This document shows positions 1 to 4,644 of a DNA stretch of 5,806 bases, piece by piece. The DNA is from CAYMEV01 sp964389675 [NCBI: uncultured Candidatus Sumerlaeota bacterium] (GTDB lineage: Bacteria > CAYMEV01): the NCBI GenBank assembly GCA_964389675.1, contig CAYMEV010000048.1, forward strand, positions 1-5,806, written 5' to 3'. The number at the start of each line of letters is the position of its first letter. The first letter of the stretch is position 1. The notes under the pieces are model-generated. The model searched no databases, was not told the origin of the DNA, and saw only the letters and a program-made list of their open reading frames with translations. The position numbers were made by a program, and so were the translations under genes.

Positions 1-1
1 A

Positions 2-361
2 AGTCTTGTTGAACCTATAATTGTAAATATAGGAGAACCATATACACTTGATATCATGGTTATCAATAATGGCACATACAGTGATTTTTCAGATATCGGG
101 AATAACCTGTATCTCTGGGATAAGGAAACTGGAGTGACTGCAGAAATTGAGCCTGACCTTTTGAAGGTAACACCACCCACAGCCTGGACAATACCGCCTC
201 TTACCCTGGGCACTTCCCATAAAACAGTAGTTACTATGTCCTTTGATGCAATCGAAGAGGAAACAAGCAGAGAACATGAGATCGTCATTGTCAAAATGGC
301 TGCCGGCTTTAAGGTAGAGATTGGAGGAGATACATTGAGAGTCCAGGTTTTTGCACAATAG
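2..361 (+). CDS. C-terminal part of a beta-rich, probably extracellular domain protein (5' end outside window)
   Basis: The frame is open from base 2 to a TAG at 359-361, giving 119 residues with no start inside the window that has to be used. The ATG at 56 lies mid-domain and has no good ribosome binding site, so I treat the gene as 5'-truncated by the window. The residues alternate hydrophobic and polar with turn-forming Gly/Asn/Pro, as in an Ig-like beta-sandwich. The segment with IGEPYTLDIMVINNGT resembles the opening strands of CARDB-type adhesion domains of surface proteins, but that is a resemblance by eye, not an identification. The last residues (LRVQVFAQ) end in a strand with no membrane anchor, sorting motif or coiled coil. 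A terminator follows within about 60 bp, so this is the last gene of its unit. The minus-strand reading over this stretch is much less protein-like. Exact function unknown. Confidence 0.7.
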   Translation, partial: SLVEPIIVNIGEPYTLDIMVINNGTYSDFSDIGNNLYLWDKETGVTAEIEPDLLKVTPPTAWTIPPLTLGTSHKTVVTMSFDAIEEETSREHEIVIVKMAAGFKVEIGGDTLRVQVFAQ

Positions 362-369
362 GCTGTAAG

Positions 370-397
370 GAAAGAAAGATACACGGTAATTTCTTTC
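370..397 (+). other. A/U-rich stem-loop in the 3' untranslated region
   Basis: GAAAGAAA at 370-377 is exactly complementary to TTTCTTTC at 390-397, with a 12-nt loop. It starts 9 bases after the stop codon of the first gene and precedes the terminator hairpin. The stem is low in GC, so it is at most an accessory structure or a mRNA 3'-end stabiliser, and it may be chance. Confidence 0.35.
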
Positions 398-418
398 AGG
401 ATCATGTTTCTTAGCATT

Positions 419-456
419 CCAGGGAGGGTGAATAATTATTTCCCCTCCCTGGTTTT
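419..456 (+). terminator. Rho-independent terminator of the first gene
   Basis: CCAGGGAGGG (419-428) pairs perfectly with CCCTCCCTGG (443-452) across a 14-nt A/T-rich loop and is followed at once by TTTT (453-456). A ten-pair, GC-rich stem with a short U-run, about 58 bases after the stop codon, is a typical intrinsic terminator for the plus strand. The opposite strand has no matching U-run. Confidence 0.75.
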
Positions 457-472
457 CAATTGCATTATATAT

Positions 473-498
473 TCCTGAAGTCATTTTATGATTCAGGA
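473..498. other. Small stem-loop after the terminator
   Basis: TCCTGAA (473-479) and TTCAGGA (492-498) form a perfect 7-bp inverted repeat with a 12-nt loop. It has no U-run and no gene next to it. The rest of the gap from here to 578 shows no credible reading frame, RNA gene or repeat. Confidence 0.3.
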
Positions 499-578
499 CA
501 GGCTACATTATATTCTGAGAAATTTATCTAATGGATGTTTCTAAATAATTATTCCCTAATGGTTTATGAAAACTATTG

Positions 579-611
579 AGCCCAAAAATAATTGCTTGTT
601 TTACCCGGGCT
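579..611 (-). terminator. Weak candidate terminator for the beta-solenoid gene
   Basis: AGCCC (579-583) and GGGCT (607-611) are complementary over a 23-nt loop, about 25 bases beyond the stop codon of the minus-strand gene. Read on the minus strand the loop is U-rich near its end but there is no clean U-run after the stem. The stem is short, so this is only the best available candidate in the gap. Confidence 0.2.
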
Positions 612-635
612 ATATTAAATTATTATATCCAGTCT

Positions 636-1085
636 TTATTCTGATCTGTGAAAAGAGATATAGGTATTGTTTTCACCGTTTTCAATGATCTTTTTTGCAT
701 AAACATCACCCAGTATATCATTGCCAGAACCGAATGTTATTGTACCGTTCTTGCAGATCAGGTCCTGGTGGATATCATTATTGTCTCCCATTGTGATGTT
801 TCCATTTTCCACTACAACGGTTTTTGTTATATCAATATTGTCCTTGATAAAGATATTGCCCTTCTTTATCGTAATTTTGCCGAGTATATTCACTCCGTTA
901 CTCATAAACAGGTTGCCTTCATCAATGTAAATATTCCCCGCAACATCGCTTCCTTCACTGATGCGTACATCTCCCAGTTCCATTTTGATATCACCGAGGT
1001 GATCCCCGGAAATTGTCCTGTCACCTGCAAATACAGCAAATGAAGCCATTAGGAAAATAGCGGTTAACAATAAAATTTTTCTCAT
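636..1085 (-). CDS. Secreted beta-solenoid (bactofilin-like repeat) protein
   Basis: This 149-residue protein opens with a Sec signal peptide: MRK, a hydrophobic run to about residue 18, then AVFA-GD, which suggests cleavage after Ala20. Residues 31-125 are five exactly phased 19-residue repeats (31-49, 50-68, 69-87, 88-106, 107-125) of the form G-x-I-x-I-x-x-G-N-I-x-I-x-x-x-x-D-I-x. A sixth partial copy runs to about 143. Alternating Ile/Val with regular Gly/Asn turns is the signature of a right-handed or left-handed beta-helix. Bactofilins have comparable windings but are normally not exported, so a periplasmic or surface filament-like or scaffold role is only inference. No catalytic motif is seen; the single cysteine after the leader is Cys111. 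The start is well supported: AAGGAGGA (1098-1091) lies 5 bases before ATG. The gene is a single unit with its own promoter. DUF4097-type adhesin solenoids are an alternative relationship. Confidence 0.85.
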   Translation of the reverse strand: MRKILLLTAIFLMASFAVFAGDRTISGDHLGDIKMELGDVRISEGSDVAGNIYIDEGNLFMSNGVNILGKITIKKGNIFIKDNIDITKTVVVENGNITMGDNNDIHQDLICKNGTITFGSGNDILGDVYAKKIIENGENNTYISFHRSE

Positions 1086-1123
1086 TTTCTTCCTCCTTAA
1101 TTTATTTTCTCAAAGTAATAATA

Positions 1124-1175
1124 GGAATGATTTAATTTTAATATGGATACTGGCGTTTAGTCAATAAATCATTCC
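1124..1175. promoter_or_regulatory. 11-bp inverted repeat bracketing the promoter (putative operator)
   Basis: GGAATGATTTA at 1124-1134 is the exact reverse complement of TAAATCATTCC at 1165-1175. The 30 bases between the arms are precisely the -35 box, the 18-bp spacer and the -10 box of the promoter above, so one arm abuts the -35 hexamer and the other abuts the -10 hexamer. The arm centres are about 41 bp apart, close to four helical turns, which would put two bound proteins on the same face of DNA. A regulator binding both arms is inference; the repeat itself is read directly. Confidence 0.6.
1135..1164 (-). promoter_or_regulatory. Sigma70-type promoter of the beta-solenoid gene
   Basis: On the minus strand TTGACT (1164-1159) and TAAAAT (1140-1135) are separated by 18 bases, each matching the consensus at five of six positions. 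Transcription would start near 1128, giving a leader of about 40 bases that contains the strong ribosome binding site. Confidence 0.65.
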
Positions 1176-1214
1176 AATAATAAGATATCAATATTTAATA
1201 CACTATGCATTTGC

Positions 1215-1238
1215 CAGTCCATTCATATATATGGACTG
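1215..1238. other. Stem-loop between the solenoid and VOC genes
   Basis: CAGTCCAT (1215-1222) pairs perfectly with ATGGACTG (1231-1238) over an 8-nt A/T loop. Neither side carries a U-run, so it is not a standard terminator. It lies between two divergent genes and could be an operator. The surrounding 1086-1398 stretch otherwise holds only the promoter elements listed separately and no convincing gene. Confidence 0.4.
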
Positions 1239-1272
1239 ACAACATTTTGGAATATTGCATGGTTTTTGCTTT

Positions 1273-1278
1273 TATAAT
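1273..1278 (+). promoter_or_regulatory. Perfect -10 hexamer without a good -35
   Basis: TATAAT occurs at 1273-1278 but no recognisable -35 lies 16-18 bases upstream (TTGGAA at 1247-1252 would need a 20-base spacer). In AT-rich intergenic DNA this is weak evidence. If used, it would give the VOC gene a leader of about 115 bases. Confidence 0.25.
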
Positions 1279-1347
1279 TTTCATTTGATAGACAGCCATA
1301 ATAATATTCCCGCTAATATTTCCAGGCTTTTATTCATAATAAAAAGA

Positions 1348-1376
1348 TTGAAAATATGCAGGACCTGCATTATTCT
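1348..1376 (+). promoter_or_regulatory. Promoter-like element of the VOC gene with a palindrome in its spacer
   Basis: TTGAAA (1348-1353, five of six to the -35 consensus) and TATTCT (1371-1376, four of six to the -10) are 17 bases apart. The palindrome ATGCAGG-A-CCTGCAT fills 1356-1370, that is, nearly the whole spacer. Transcription would start near 1383, just ahead of the ribosome binding site GGAGG at 1388-1392. A dyad in the spacer is the usual position for a repressor site or a MerR-type activator, although MerR promoters normally have 19-20-bp spacers. Confidence 0.45.
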
Positions 1377-1398
1377 CTTTTCCTTATGGAGGTATCTT

Positions 1399-1782
1399 AT
1401 GAATATTGTACACTATGCATTATACATTGGAAAATATGAATATGCTGAAAGGATATTTAAAGAGCTTTTTGGACTGGAAAAGGGTGCAGAATTTGAACTG
1501 AATGATATAATGTCAGAGAAAATTTTCCAGACAAGGGGGATAAACAGGGGAATAATCTATAAAACAGATAATAATGGAATCCTTGAGGTCTTTACGGGTA
1601 ATGCCTGTATTGAACCAAATAAGGTAAACCATGTCTGCTTTACATTGAAAAATCGTGAAAAACTTGTCAAAAAGGCTAAGGAAATGGGATTTGATGTAAA
1701 TATCATACCCAGGGAAAGCAAGGAAGATGTAATTTTTATTAAGGATGACCATGGCAATAATTATGAGATAAAAGAGGCCTGA
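1399..1782 (+). CDS. VOC-superfamily (glyoxalase/bleomycin-resistance/dioxygenase-fold) metalloprotein
   Basis: The 127-residue length is usual for a single-chain VOC protein, which pairs two beta-alpha-beta-beta-beta modules and forms the site between them, commonly in a dimer. Module one starts with VHYALYIGKYEYAERIFKELFGL (strand then helix). Module two starts with NKVNHVCFTLKNREKLVKKA. The four family metal positions are all present: His5, Glu63 (in GILEVF), His78 (VNHVCF) and Glu123 (NYEIKEA), the H/E/H/E pattern of glyoxalase I-like enzymes. A divalent-metal lyase or isomerase is therefore plausible, but the substrate cannot be read and the substrate loops do not match glyoxalase I well. 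I chose ATG 1399 because GGAGG (1388-1392) sits 6 bases ahead. The in-frame extension back to 1255 is not protein-like and would cover the promoter palindrome. No signal peptide, so cytoplasmic. Single-gene unit. Confidence 0.85.
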   Translation: MNIVHYALYIGKYEYAERIFKELFGLEKGAEFELNDIMSEKIFQTRGINRGIIYKTDNNGILEVFTGNACIEPNKVNHVCFTLKNREKLVKKAKEMGFDVNIIPRESKEDVIFIKDDHGNNYEIKEA

Positions 1783-1900
1783 TACGCTGGGATTGCAGTA
1801 TTTTCTTTTATCTGCAAAACCTGTGATGGCTTGGCTTTTCTTTTTGCTTTCATGTATTTATGGCAGATAATCACCAGCATTGAACATACAGAAAAGAATG

Positions 1901-1915
1901 GCCCTGATTCAGGGC
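1901..1915 (+). terminator. Possible terminator hairpin behind the VOC gene
   Basis: GCCCTGATTCAGGGC is a near-perfect palindrome able to form a 6-bp GC-rich stem with a 3-base loop. T-rich but interrupted sequence follows (TTGGTTTTGATTT, 1920-1932). It lies about 120 bases after the VOC stop and about 60 before the next gene, so it could end the first or act as an operator for the second. A weaker TTGCAG/CTGCAA stem lies at 1793-1817. Confidence 0.4.
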
Positions 1916-1973
1916 AATATTGGTTTTGATTTATGATATTTTCATGCAAAAAATTAAAGACGGAGGCAGATAT

Positions 1974-2528
1974 ATGAGACCATATCTGATAATTATGATT
2001 TTATGCATTGCAATGCTTTTTACAAATAATACAATAGGAGAGGAGAACATGGAGAAACCTGTACTTGACCCGAACATCCACCATTACCTGGGAATTGAGC
2101 TGAATATGCAGGTATGGAACCTGCTTGGCAAAGCTGACAGGGATGCAAATGACAATAACCGGATGGTAGCATTTGCAAAGGGCAGTCTGTATCACTGGCA
2201 TCACTCCCCGCATTTCCAGCCTGTGAATGCACAGAGGGGAGAGTGGCTGATATCAAGGGTCTATGCAGTCCTTAACAGTGCCGGAAAAGCACTGCATCAT
2301 GCATTAAACTGTCACGAACTTACAAAGAAGCTGAATCTTGAGGACTTCGACCTTGCCTACTCCTGTGAAGCTCTTGCAAGGGCATATGCACTGAGCGGGG
2401 ATAGGGAAAACTTTGAAAAATACTATAAGCTTGCAGAGAAAGCTGGAGAAAAGATAGAGGATGCAGAAAATAAAAAGCTGTTCTTTGAAGACCTTAAATC
2501 TGAACCATGGGCTTTGAAAATGCAGTAA
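1974..2528 (+). CDS. Helical TPR-like protein of unknown function with possible signal peptide
   Basis: From ATG 1974 (GGAGG at 1962-1966, spacing 7) the protein has 184 residues. Residues 2-16 are an arginine followed by a hydrophobic run (YLIIMILCIAMLF), like an uncleaved anchor or signal peptide, although no clear A-x-A site or lipobox follows. From residue 26 it looks like a soluble helical protein: HHYLGIELNMQVWNLLGK (36-53), a His-rich segment around LYHWHHSPH (72-80), QRGEWLISRVYAVL (87-100), then DLAYSCEALARAYALSGD (126-143) and a following helix with the small/large spacing of a TPR hairpin. This pattern recalls small conserved cytoplasmic proteins annotated only as hypothetical, which begin near Met26. 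Met26 (ATG 2049) has its own tandem AGGAGAGGAG site, so a 159-residue cytosolic form is the main alternative. The gene stands alone between two hairpins. Role unknown; the His residues may bind metal (guess). Confidence 0.75.
   Translation: MRPYLIIMILCIAMLFTNNTIGEENMEKPVLDPNIHHYLGIELNMQVWNLLGKADRDANDNNRMVAFAKGSLYHWHHSPHFQPVNAQRGEWLISRVYAVLNSAGKALHHALNCHELTKKLNLEDFDLAYSCEALARAYALSGDRENFEKYYKLAEKAGEKIEDAENKKLFFEDLKSEPWALKMQ
2036..2051 (+). promoter_or_regulatory. Internal ribosome binding site and alternative start (ATG 2049)
   Basis: Two tandem AGGAG motifs (2036-2040 and 2041-2045) precede ATG 2049; the first has an ideal 8-base spacing. Starting here removes the hydrophobic N-terminus of the gene and leaves 159 residues. 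This is unusually good for an internal, in-frame Met codon and decides between an exported and a cytosolic product. Confidence 0.5.
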
Positions 2529-2559
2529 TTTTCATACTGACCTTCTACGGTATGAAAAT
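2528..2559. terminator. Hairpin in the convergent gap, possible bidirectional terminator
   Basis: TTTTCATAC (2529-2537) pairs with GTATGAAAA (2550-2558), extendable by A2528-T2559 outside and a G-U plus G-C pair inside. It begins at the stop codon of the plus-strand gene and lies 47 bases beyond the stop of the converging minus-strand gene. It is symmetric, with T-rich 5' and A-rich 3' arms in both directions, but no U-run follows, so efficiency as an intrinsic terminator is uncertain. Confidence 0.5.
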
Positions 2560-2605
2560 GGGTCTTACTGCCGGCTGTCCACTTCAGATGTCATCAAGAT
2601 AATGG

Positions 2606-4027
2606 CTAATTGTCAAATTTATAAGGGTCCAGCTCATACTCCCTTACTACATTGTAGAGATTCAGTACAGTATCATTGTCAATCTCAGGAAGAGAGTCTG
2701 ATATTATGTTCAGAAGGCTGTCATTATGAGGTATTCCTGCCTGATAGCCGGCAATGAAACTGATAAGAAAATCATTCCATGAAAGCTTCGGGTCTAAAAC
2801 CTGTATTATATAAAACAGCTTTGCATACATGTTCGCCTTATTGTCAATGATCCCGGGAAGATAGAATATCCTCGAGTCAAGGATATCCTGATCAATATCA
2901 TGGTATTCATGCTCGCTTAGATCATATGGATATTTCAGGAAAGCCATCCTTCGAAATCTTTCAAAATAGCTCTTATCCAGCACCCTTGAATTATAAAGCG
3001 AATTGACTGACATGAAGGTGAGCAGGCTGTTAACGGGAGAAAGCTCTGTCAGGTTTTTAAAGCTCATGCCTGCAAGGTAGAGTTTTACAGCCTGCCTGAG
3101 GACTTCCCTGTAAAGGATTATCTGAAGGTCTTCTGCATAATCCCCGATCTTTGCTATGGAGATGAAGCAGATATCATTATAGTACAATACAGGCTTATCA
3201 ACAATACCTGGCTCCTGCTCATCATAGAAGAAAACGACGAACTGTGAGAGTATTCCCATATCCTTTGAAATACTGCTTATGGCTTCTGTAAATTCCTTTG
3301 AGGAAAGGGCTTTTTTGATATTCCTTGTAATGCTGTTAAGCTGGGAACGGGGTATGGACTGATCAAGATACAGATTTATTATAGACTGCTTTGAGGAATT
3401 TTCAATCTTATGCCACTTTCCTATGGGTATGACCAGTTCAGAAAGCTTATCTATTGATGAGGAGAAATAAAGGTCCTTTTTCAGGCTTCCAATGGAAAAA
3501 GGCCTGTGGAATTCAACATCCCTGGAATTTATATCTATCTGTATGCTGTCATCCCTGTACCCTACAGGCTTCATCAGGGTTGTAGAGAAGAACAAGAGCC
3601 CCTTATCTCCATCATAGAAGCTCCTGAAAGGCCTTTTTGCATGGTAGAAATCCAGAGGGACTATCCTGTAGTTGATCAGAAGCTCGCTTTCCTGGGGGAC
3701 CTCAAGTACTGTCCATTCAACCTTATCCTCCTTCATTTCCTCCCTGGTTATAAGTGCTCTTGATTTTCCGGAAACAGCACTGAAATCCTTTACATTCTGG
3801 GAGGGGTGAAAGTTTATATAATCATAATCCTGGATATAGAATGAATAATCCGATGTTTCATCTACAATATACTTCATGCTTACCGAGATAAAGAATGGGG
3901 ATTTATTTATAAAGAACTCATACTTGTAATATGGATCAATACCTTCAGATTCCTGTCCATAGCATAAATTAACAGAAAAAACCACCAGAACCAATGTAAA
4001 AAGCACAATTTTATTTTTCAATTCCAA
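2606..4027 (-). CDS. Exported protein of unknown function, translationally coupled to the adenosyltransferase
   Basis: From TTG 4027-4025 the product has 473 residues, beginning MELKNK and a hydrophobic core (IVLFTLVLVVFSVNL) with likely cleavage near CYG-QE. The TTG start has GGAGG (4038-4034) 6 bases ahead, whereas the in-frame ATG at 4045 has no ribosome binding site and would put MDWRLG before the signal peptide. After the leader, residues about 30-200 are beta-rich with many aromatics, and about 225-465 are mostly helical. The layout (beta-sandwich, then a strand with Y/F and a long helix, then a second helical block) loosely recalls gluzincin peptidases such as M61. At the place where HExxH would be expected the sequence is LYREVLRQ (about 305-312), so no zinc site is visible and it would be inactive. 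That relation is a guess. No membrane segments beyond the leader. It overlaps the upstream gene by 17 bases, so expression depends on it. Confidence 0.75.
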   Translation of the reverse strand: MELKNKIVLFTLVLVVFSVNLCYGQESEGIDPYYKYEFFINKSPFFISVSMKYIVDETSDYSFYIQDYDYINFHPSQNVKDFSAVSGKSRALITREEMKEDKVEWTVLEVPQESELLINYRIVPLDFYHAKRPFRSFYDGDKGLLFFSTTLMKPVGYRDDSIQIDINSRDVEFHRPFSIGSLKKDLYFSSSIDKLSELVIPIGKWHKIENSSKQSIINLYLDQSIPRSQLNSITRNIKKALSSKEFTEAISSISKDMGILSQFVVFFYDEQEPGIVDKPVLYYNDICFISIAKIGDYAEDLQIILYREVLRQAVKLYLAGMSFKNLTELSPVNSLLTFMSVNSLYNSRVLDKSYFERFRRMAFLKYPYDLSEHEYHDIDQDILDSRIFYLPGIIDNKANMYAKLFYIIQVLDPKLSWNDFLISFIAGYQAGIPHNDSLLNIISDSLPEIDNDTVLNLYNVVREYELDPYKFDN

Positions 4028-4529
4028 GCCTAGCCTCCAATCCATCTTTATAATAATGTTTTATTTCAACCATTTCAGTAACCAGGTCCGCAATATCTAT
4101 AAGCTCCCTGGGTGCATATCTTCCTGTAACAACGATCTCTGTCCTTTCCGGCCTGGCCTTAATTACCGATATAAGGTCATGCACAGAAAACAATCCGAAG
4201 AAGACTGCAACATTTGCCTCGTCAAATATTACCATATCATACTCATCGTTTTTCAGTATCTCCTCCATCTCTTTTAATCCTTTTCTGGCATAGTCAATGT
4301 CCTTCTGTGTGGGCTTCTTTACAATAAAGCAGTCCAGGCCGTATTTTCTAATGGTAATATAGTCCTGGAGGGCTTTTAGTGCTTTATCCTCGCTGTATTC
4401 CATGCTTTTCATAAACTGGCCGATGAAGGTCCTTTTACCAGCTCCTGCAGATCTTAGCGCCAGGCCAAGGGCAGCGGTTGTTTTACCCTTCCCGTTTCCT
4501 GTATATACGTGAATATATCCCTTTTCCAT
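4011..4529 (-). CDS. cobO: Cob(I)yrinic acid a,c-diamide adenosyltransferase (CobO/BtuR/CobA family)
   Basis: This enzyme transfers the adenosyl group of ATP to the cobalt of reduced corrinoids, giving adenosylcobalamin or its precursor (EC 2.5.1.17), in the cytoplasm. The 172 residues match the family in full. The P-loop GNGKGKTT is at 11-18, running into AALGLALRSAG; IGQFMKS is at 36-42; the Walker-B-like MVIFDEAN is at 99-106. RP and VVTGRYAPRELIDIADLVTEM follow (127-153), then IKHYYKDGLEARLGIE (156-171), the conserved tail. In this family the P-loop binds ATP in reverse orientation. Length is at the short end, without the extended N-terminus of enterobacterial BtuR. AAGGTGG (4540-4534) precedes ATG by 4 bases. 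No other corrinoid gene lies in the window, so it may serve salvage. No riboswitch-like structure is apparent in the 115-bp upstream gap, which is also too short for a typical cobalamin riboswitch plus promoters. Confidence 0.93.
   Translation of the reverse strand: MEKGYIHVYTGNGKGKTTAALGLALRSAGAGKRTFIGQFMKSMEYSEDKALKALQDYITIRKYGLDCFIVKKPTQKDIDYARKGLKEMEEILKNDEYDMVIFDEANVAVFFGLFSVHDLISVIKARPERTEIVVTGRYAPRELIDIADLVTEMVEIKHYYKDGLEARLGIEK
4034..4038 (-). promoter_or_regulatory. Ribosome binding site inside the adenosyltransferase gene, decides a TTG start
   Basis: GGAGG on the minus strand lies within the last codons of the upstream gene, 6 bases before TTG 4027. The upstream stop codon is at 4013-4011, so ribosomes finishing the first gene would reach this site directly. 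Confidence 0.6.
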
Positions 4530-4557
4530 TTTTCCACCTTTTAATTATTCAGTTAAT

Positions 4558-4605
4558 ATCATACAATTAAATGCCGATTATACAAATATTTTATCTTTAG
4601 AATAA
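4558..4605 (-). promoter_or_regulatory. Promoter region of the adenosyltransferase gene
   Basis: On the minus strand a perfect TATAAT lies at 4582-4577 with a poor -35 (TTATTC, 4605-4600) 17 bases upstream. A second -10 candidate, TATGAT, lies at 4563-4558 and would give a leader of about 20 bases. I cannot decide between them by eye. Confidence 0.4.
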
Positions 4606-4623
4606 AACAAATACGAATATAAT
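4596..4623 (+). promoter_or_regulatory. Promoter of the RsmB-like gene
   Basis: TTTAGA (4596-4601, four of six) and a perfect TATAAT (4618-4623) are separated by 16 bases. Transcription would begin near 4630, leaving only about 15 bases of leader with AGGGG (4631-4635) as ribosome binding site. The region overlaps the minus-strand promoter area, so the two divergent units share about 115 bp of control DNA. Confidence 0.45.
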
Positions 4624-4644
4624 GAGGATAAGGGGAAACGGAAT

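Larger units (their letters stand above)
1199..1421. repeat. 13-bp direct repeat TACACTATGCATT (1199-1211 and 1409-1421)
   Basis: The two 13-base copies are identical and both are preceded a few bases earlier by AATATT (1190-1195 and 1402-1407). The first copy lies upstream of the solenoid gene, the second in the first codons of the VOC gene. It may be a shared regulator site or chance in AT-rich DNA. Confidence 0.35.

Noticed and set aside
404-478. 24-codon plus-strand frame in the first gap
   Set aside because: It spans the terminator stem and has no ribosome binding site.
89-484. 131-codon minus-strand reading frame opposite the first gene
   Set aside because: It runs through the terminator hairpin, has no ribosome binding site and an unlikely composition, while the plus frame is beta-protein-like and ends just before a terminator.
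648-1043. 131-codon plus-strand frame opposite the solenoid gene
   Set aside because: The regular repeat pattern, signal peptide and strong ribosome binding site are all on the minus strand; the plus frame is a shadow of the repeats.
1255-1398. 48-codon upstream extension of the VOC gene
   Set aside because: It lacks a ribosome binding site, is not protein-like, covers the palindromic promoter and would put residues before the first beta strand that carries metal ligand His5.
1761-1949. 62-codon minus-strand frame between the VOC and TPR-like genes
   Set aside because: No ribosome binding site or recognisable domain; it overlaps the VOC stop and the hairpin at 1901-1915.
4530-4644. Cobalamin riboswitch upstream of the adenosyltransferase
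   Set aside because: The gap is only 115 bp, is very A/T-rich and shows no B12-box-like sequence or strong helices.
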